Origin: Pseudomonadota bacterium
GTDB lineage: Bacteria > Pseudomonadota > Alphaproteobacteria > Rhodospirillales > Magnetospirillaceae
DNA: 64,000 nt
Direction of reading: 5' to 3'
Assembly: GCA_023426365.1 (NCBI GenBank)
Contig: JAFAAW010000146.1
Span: 1 to 64,000, forward strand
The notes beneath the pieces are model-generated. The model saw only the letters and a program-made list of their open reading frames with translations. It did not search any database and had not been told where the DNA came from. A program made the translations under genes and the position numbers. Below, one piece after another: positions 57,701-64,000 of the stretch; position 1 is the stretch's first letter; each line of letters starts with the position of its first letter.

Positions 57701-57974
57701 CTACGGCAAGTGCACGCTGGACCGTTCCAACCAGGTGTTCGTCGCCGTCTGCCTGGACCCGTTCGACGCGCACGAGGCGGTGCTGCATTTTCCGCTGGCC
57801 GAAATGGGCGTGCCCGAGGGCGAAACCTTCGAGGTGGAGGAACTGTTTTCCGGGCGGCGGCATCTGTGGCGCGGGGCGGCGCAGCGGGTGCGCCTGGACC
57901 CCCACGTCAACCCGGCGGCCATCTTCCGCGTCACCGTGTGGACCAGCGTGGATTACCGCACACCGTGCTTCTAG
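54705..57974 (+). CDS. glgE: GH13 domain fused to GlgE maltosyltransferase
   Basis: This 1089-residue protein joins two catalytic barrels. Residues ~1-430 are a GH13 domain with the full catalytic triad: Asp178 (FRCDAAYQ), Glu207 (AAETLG) and Asp262 (ESHDTG). From ~433 follows a standard GlgE, with its N-terminal beta domain (DUF3416-like), nucleophile Asp810 (FRVDNPHT) and acid/base Glu839 (LSEAFTRP), 29 residues apart as in Streptomyces GlgE. GlgE adds maltose units from maltose-1-phosphate to alpha-1,4-glucan. The N-domain's activity is unknown; it may be another maltosyl or glucan-acting enzyme. The start is GTG 54705. It is 15 bases before treS-mak. Confidence 0.94.
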   Translation: MTPGNAPGPRIYNLFPLLVGPPVHWCAELPRIQAMGFDWVYLNPFHMPGFSGSLYAVKDYYRLHPDLDDGRPMDRQLREFTARAVDLGLRVMMDLVINHTSKDAVLVGEHPDWFVRDASGALVSPVAVDPDDPTKVTEWGDLARIDYDDPALRPALVEYWAALARHYAGLGFSGFRCDAAYQVPAEVWAGVIAATRDRCPQAHFAAETLGCTPEQIAALHRAGFDTLFNSSKWWDFHAPWLLEQYDQLRAIAPSIAFPESHDTGRVAAEAGEDAEKWARLRAAFAAFFSAGWMMPLGYEWGWRAKPDVVATRPTDRETNHYDLSDFIAVLNRLKAETPALNAEGRQIRLNAAADPLVALLRLTPDEEGAALVLLNTSADRPAAVDAARLLDDAGWDTARFHAALGDGGDLPPLGVRLLRTETAQAAAKRDMPDAGRPGILILAVAPCVECGRYPVKREVGDVIEVTADILKDGHDRLAARVLWREQGDSAWRWEAMHHADNDRWLGRVRLERNTRVEFTIEAWVDTYESWRDDLSKKRAADQAVAVEVMEGRMLLNGRLGAVQGQDRERLEQVLAEVATAADDADRADLLASALVRGIMARWPDRTGAVRHPGVFPVVVDRVAARFSAWYEMMVRSQGSAPGRSATFAEAERRLPDIKAMGFDVVYLLPIHPIGRVHRKGPDNTLVAGETDPGSPYAIGSTEGGHTGIHPDLGTLDDFRHFVAEVARHGMEVALDFAIQCAPDHPWIKEHPEWFLWRPDGTIRYAENPPKKYQDIVNVTFQGPHAGALWRELLEVVLFWVGEGVRIFRVDNPHTKPIPFWEWLIARVHERHPDVIFLSEAFTRPKLMRALAKAGFTQSYTYFTWRNFKRELADYLLELAQGEAREYMRPHFWPTTPDILPPFLQTGGRAAFRIRLVLAATLSSLYGIYNGYELCEAAAVPGKEEYLHSEKYQFKVWDWNRPGNIKADITRLNAIRRENPALHEFENVRFHPAEDESVLFYGKCTLDRSNQVFVAVCLDPFDAHEAVLHFPLAEMGVPEGETFEVEELFSGRRHLWRGAAQRVRLDPHVNPAAIFRVTVWTSVDYRTPCF

Positions 57975-57989
57975 CGAAAGGGCGCCCCC

Positions 57990-61238
<3,249 letters not shown>

Positions 61239-61303
61239 TTTGTCTTTCCCGGCGAAGCGGTTAATGCTTGGCTAATGGCCGGAGAAGGAAGGGACAGGAT
61301 TTC

Positions 61304-63499
61304 ATGCCCAAGAACACGTCTGTGCAGATCGCCGCGTCCGACGCCGAGGCCATCGCCGCCGGCAGCCATGGCGATCCCTTCGCCGTGCTCGGGCCGCACC
61401 GGGGCAGCATCCGCACCTTCCAGCCCCATGCCCGCCGCGTCTGGGCCGTCGGCCCCGGCGGCGAGGTCGAACTGGACCGCGTCCATCCCGATGGCGTGTT
61501 CGCCGGTCCCGCCGGCGACGGCCTGGCGGCGTCCTATCGCCTGCGGCTGGAACTGGGGGATGGTCGTCTGGAGACGATCGACGACCCCTACCGCTTTCCG
61601 CCGGTGCTGGGCGAACTGGACATCCACCTGCTGGTGGAAGGCACCCATCTGCGCACCTTCGAGAAGCTGGGGGCCCATTGCCGCACCATCGACGGGGTGG
61701 ACGGCGTGCATTTCGCCGTGTGGGCGCCCAATGCCCGCCGCGTCAGCGTGGTCGGCGACTTCAATCACTGGGACGGCCGCCGCCACCCCATGCGGCTGCG
61801 GGTCGAGGCCGGCGTGTGGGAGATCTTCATCCCCGGCCTGTCCAACGGCACCCTTTACAAGTACGAACTGATCGGCGCGCACGGCAACCTGCTGCCGCTC
61901 AAGGCCGACCCCTACGGCCATTACGCCGAGGTGCCGCCGCGCACCGCCTCGGTCGTGTGGGACCTGGCCGAGCGGGACTGGCAGGACGGCGATTGGATGG
62001 AGCGCCAGCAGCAGTTTCGCAACGACCGCCACGCGCCCATGTCCATCTACGAGGTGCATCTGGCGTCGTGGCGCCGGGTGCCGGAAGAGGACAACCGCTC
62101 GCTCAGCTATCTGGAACTGGCCGACCAGTTGTCGGAATACGTGGCCGATCTGGGCTTCACCCACGTGGAACTGCTGCCCATCAACGAGCATCCGTTCTCG
62201 GGGTCGTGGGGCTATCAGCCGGTGGGGCTGTTCGCGCCCACCTCGCGCTTCGGCAATCCCGAGGAATTCCGCGCCTTCGTCGAACGCATGCACCAGAACG
62301 GCATCGGCGTGATCATCGACTGGGTGGCCGGCCATTTCCCCAGCGACCCGCACGGCCTGGCCCAGTTCGACGGCACCTATCTGTACGAGCACGAGGACCC
62401 GCGCCTGGGCTTCCACAAGGATTGGAACACGCTGATCTACAATTACGGCCGGCGCGAGGTGCAGAACTTCCTGGTCGCCAATGCGCTCTATTGGATGGAG
62501 CAGTACCACATCGACGGCCTGCGCGTGGATGCGGTGGCGTCCATGCTCTACCTGGATTATTCGCGCAACGAGGGCGAGTGGATTCCCAACCGCTTCGGCG
62601 GGCGCGAGAACCTGGAAGCCATCGACTTCCTGCGCCGCATGAACGAGGTGGTGTTCGGCGAACACCCCGGCGCCACCACCATCGCCGAGGAATCCACCGC
62701 CTGGCCCATGGTGTCGCGGCCGGTCTATCTGGGCGGCTTGGGCTTCGGCTACAAGTGGAACATGGGCTGGATGCACGACACGCTCCGCTATATCGGCAAG
62801 GAGCCGATCCACCGCCGCTACCACCACGACGATCTCACCTTCGGCCTGCTCTACGCCTTCCACGAAAACTTCGTGCTGCCGCTCAGCCATGACGAGGTGG
62901 TGCACGGCAAGGGCAGCATTTTCGGCCGCATGCCGGGCGACCGCTGGCAGCGTTTCGCAAACTTGCGCGCCTATTACGCCTTCATGTGGACCCATCCGGG
63001 CAAGAAGCTGCTGTTCATGGGCGGCGAGTTCGCCCAGGAACGCGAGTGGAATTACGACGGCTCGCTGGACTGGCACCTGATGGACGATCCCCTGCATCGG
63101 GGCGTGCATGCCCTGATCCGCGACCTGAACCGGCTGTACCGGGTGGAAGCGCCGTTGCACGAACTGGACGCCGATCCCCAGGGCTTCGCCTGGATCGACT
63201 GCAACGACCGCGACAATTCGGTACTGACCTATTTGCGCCGCGCCAAGCAGCACGACGACATCGCCGTGGTGGCCTGCAACTTCACCCCGGTGGTGCGCCA
63301 GGGCTACCGCGTCGGCGTTCCCCATCCCGGCTTCTACCGCGAGGCGCTGAACACCGATTCCGAATGGTATGGCGGCGGCAACGTCCACAATCACGGCGGC
63401 CACCCGGCGGAAGAGGTGCCGTGGCACGGCCATCCCTATTCCCTGAACCTCACACTGCCGCCGCTGGCCACCGTGGTGTTCAAGCGCGAAGCGCGCTGA
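61304..63499 (+). CDS. glgB: 1,4-alpha-glucan branching enzyme
   Basis: This 731-residue enzyme (GH13_8/9 type) introduces alpha-1,6 branches into the glucan produced by GlgE. The N1 and CBM48 modules (HGDPFAVLGPHRG and FAVWAPNARRVSVVGDFNHWDG) are followed by the catalytic barrel: the nucleophile Asp in GLRVDAVASMLYLDYSR, the acid/base Glu in IAEESTAWP, and the stabiliser Asp in LSHDEVVHGKGS. AGGA precedes ATG 61304 by five bases. The gene ends just before a C-tract/G-tract hairpin. Confidence 0.97.
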   Translation: MPKNTSVQIAASDAEAIAAGSHGDPFAVLGPHRGSIRTFQPHARRVWAVGPGGEVELDRVHPDGVFAGPAGDGLAASYRLRLELGDGRLETIDDPYRFPPVLGELDIHLLVEGTHLRTFEKLGAHCRTIDGVDGVHFAVWAPNARRVSVVGDFNHWDGRRHPMRLRVEAGVWEIFIPGLSNGTLYKYELIGAHGNLLPLKADPYGHYAEVPPRTASVVWDLAERDWQDGDWMERQQQFRNDRHAPMSIYEVHLASWRRVPEEDNRSLSYLELADQLSEYVADLGFTHVELLPINEHPFSGSWGYQPVGLFAPTSRFGNPEEFRAFVERMHQNGIGVIIDWVAGHFPSDPHGLAQFDGTYLYEHEDPRLGFHKDWNTLIYNYGRREVQNFLVANALYWMEQYHIDGLRVDAVASMLYLDYSRNEGEWIPNRFGGRENLEAIDFLRRMNEVVFGEHPGATTIAEESTAWPMVSRPVYLGGLGFGYKWNMGWMHDTLRYIGKEPIHRRYHHDDLTFGLLYAFHENFVLPLSHDEVVHGKGSIFGRMPGDRWQRFANLRAYYAFMWTHPGKKLLFMGGEFAQEREWNYDGSLDWHLMDDPLHRGVHALIRDLNRLYRVEAPLHELDADPQGFAWIDCNDRDNSVLTYLRRAKQHDDIAVVACNFTPVVRQGYRVGVPHPGFYREALNTDSEWYGGGNVHNHGGHPAEEVPWHGHPYSLNLTLPPLATVVFKREAR

Positions 63500-63519
63500 C
63501 CCCCCCCTGTTTAGGGGGG
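63500..63519 (+). terminator. C-tract/G-tract hairpin after glgB
   Basis: Six to seven C pair with six G around TGTTTA directly after the glgB stop. There is no T-tract, so it may be a weak terminator or an mRNA 3'-end protector. Confidence 0.35.
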
Positions 63520-63583
63520 TATCCGGCCCCGCCGAATGCACCTATCACTGGCAGGGGTGCATTGGTTCGGGGGAATCGTTGGC

Positions 63584-64000
63584 ATGACGGCGTACCGACT
63601 GGCGGCCGTGGCCGTGGCCGGGGTGGCGTGGGGTTTCGCCCCCGCCGGGGCGGAAGACGCGCCGAAATGGGGCGCGCATGTGGATCTTGAAGGCAAGCTG
63701 GGCACCGACCGCCATTTGGGCGAGGTGGACCTGTTCGTGCCGTTGGCCCAGGACGGCCGCACCCTGCTGTTCACCGACATCCGCACCCGCATGGACGACA
63801 GCGACAGCCGCGAGGGCAATGTCGGCCTCGGCCTGCGCCATATGCTGGATTCTGGGTGGAATTTGGGCGGCTACGGCTATTTCGACCGCCGCCGCAGCGA
63901 ATACCACAACTACTTCAATCAGGTGACCCTGGGGGCCGAGGCGCTGTCGCTGGATTGGGATGTGCGCGGCAATGTCTACGCCCCCATCGGCCGCACCAGC
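63584..64000 (+). CDS. Inverse-autotransporter beta-domain protein, 3'-truncated
   Basis: The first 139 residues are visible. A signal peptide (about residues 1-22, ending AGA) is followed by the beginning of an intimin/invasin-type inverse autotransporter barrel. The recognisable strands are LLFTDIRTRMDD, GNVGLGLRHML, WNLGGYGYFDRRRSE, NYFNQVTLGAEAL and WDVRGNVYAPIG. Such proteins insert their N-terminal barrel in the outer membrane and expose a C-terminal passenger, often an adhesin. The passenger lies outside the window. The ATG at 63584 has GGGGGAA upstream. Confidence 0.85.
   Translation, partial: MTAYRLAAVAVAGVAWGFAPAGAEDAPKWGAHVDLEGKLGTDRHLGEVDLFVPLAQDGRTLLFTDIRTRMDDSDSREGNVGLGLRHMLDSGWNLGGYGYFDRRRSEYHNYFNQVTLGAEALSLDWDVRGNVYAPIGRTS

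Overview
The window is very GC-rich, densely coded chromosomal DNA from an alphaproteobacterium. Pointers to that class are an F1-ATPase zeta-type inhibitor (31689-32018), a COQ7-type ubiquinone hydroxylase, a phasin, a separate small PurS, BolA next to a CGFS monothiol glutaredoxin, a two-domain cold-shock protein and a LdtR-like MarR regulator. The many PAS/GGDEF and histidine-kinase genes and the strong G/C third-position bias fit a free-living Rhodospirillales-type spirillum (Magnetospirillum-like). That genus is an inference from gene content, not a measurement. No rRNA, tRNA, transposase, prophage or CRISPR array was seen. About 61 protein genes are annotated; two are cut by the window edges (a RarD-type transporter on the left and an inverse-autotransporter barrel on the right).

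Layout. 1-5.4 kb: RarD, an unrecognised nuclease-like protein, bolA and grxD separated by an inverted YeeE/YedE sulfur transporter gene, a short histidine kinase and rpsD. 5.5-14.5 kb, all on the minus strand: a BaiN-type flavoprotein, a peptidoglycan-binding protein, then a signalling module made of a symporter-histidine kinase, a small membrane protein, a PAS/kinase-like/exonuclease-like hybrid and a single receiver domain, followed by an alpha/beta hydrolase and a membrane protein. The module resembles the acetate-sensing CrbS/CrbR type. 14.5-22 kb: TauE exporter, FAD oxidoreductase, DUF445, DUF482, DUF2795, a Crp/Fnr regulator of the DNR/NnrR type and periplasmic sodC. 22-29.4 kb: receiver protein, REC-PAS-PAS-GGDEF-EAL protein, FAH hydrolase, GntR regulator, pyruvate kinase and one unknown gene. 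29.5-33.5 kb: purS, purC, an NRDE protein, the ATPase inhibitor and purB. 33.6-37.2 kb: MarR, an orphan membrane-tethered ParA, peroxiredoxin, RadC and a PadR-like regulator. 37.4-42.6 kb: two overlapping glycosyltransferase genes, asnB and pyrC. 42.7-54.5 kb: ygfZ, a GGDEF protein, meaB, dsbB, coq7, an M48 protease, DUF898, acuI, msrP-msrQ, a small lipoprotein, a periplasmic protein, phasin, cold-shock protein and a tiny membrane protein. 54.7-63.5 kb: a GlgE-pathway cluster in which a GH13-GlgE fusion, a TreS-maltokinase fusion and glgB together could turn trehalose into branched alpha-glucan.

The most interesting signal lies between 20.4 and 20.7 kb. Three 14-bp FNR/DNR-type inverted repeats flank an ORF-free stretch that ends in a near-perfect intrinsic terminator (13-bp stem, U-rich tail, C-rich loop). 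This looks like an anaerobically or NO-controlled small RNA encoded beside its probable regulator, which carries the E-xx-SR recognition helix expected to read those boxes. Other points worth a second look are the exonuclease/kinase hybrid whose catalytic residues are altered in both halves, the ParA with a C-terminal membrane anchor, the double-active-site GlgE fusion, the dihydroorotase with Gln in place of a zinc-ligand His, a Fur-like palindrome before the PadR-radC pair, and the dispersed purine/bolA/grxD synteny.
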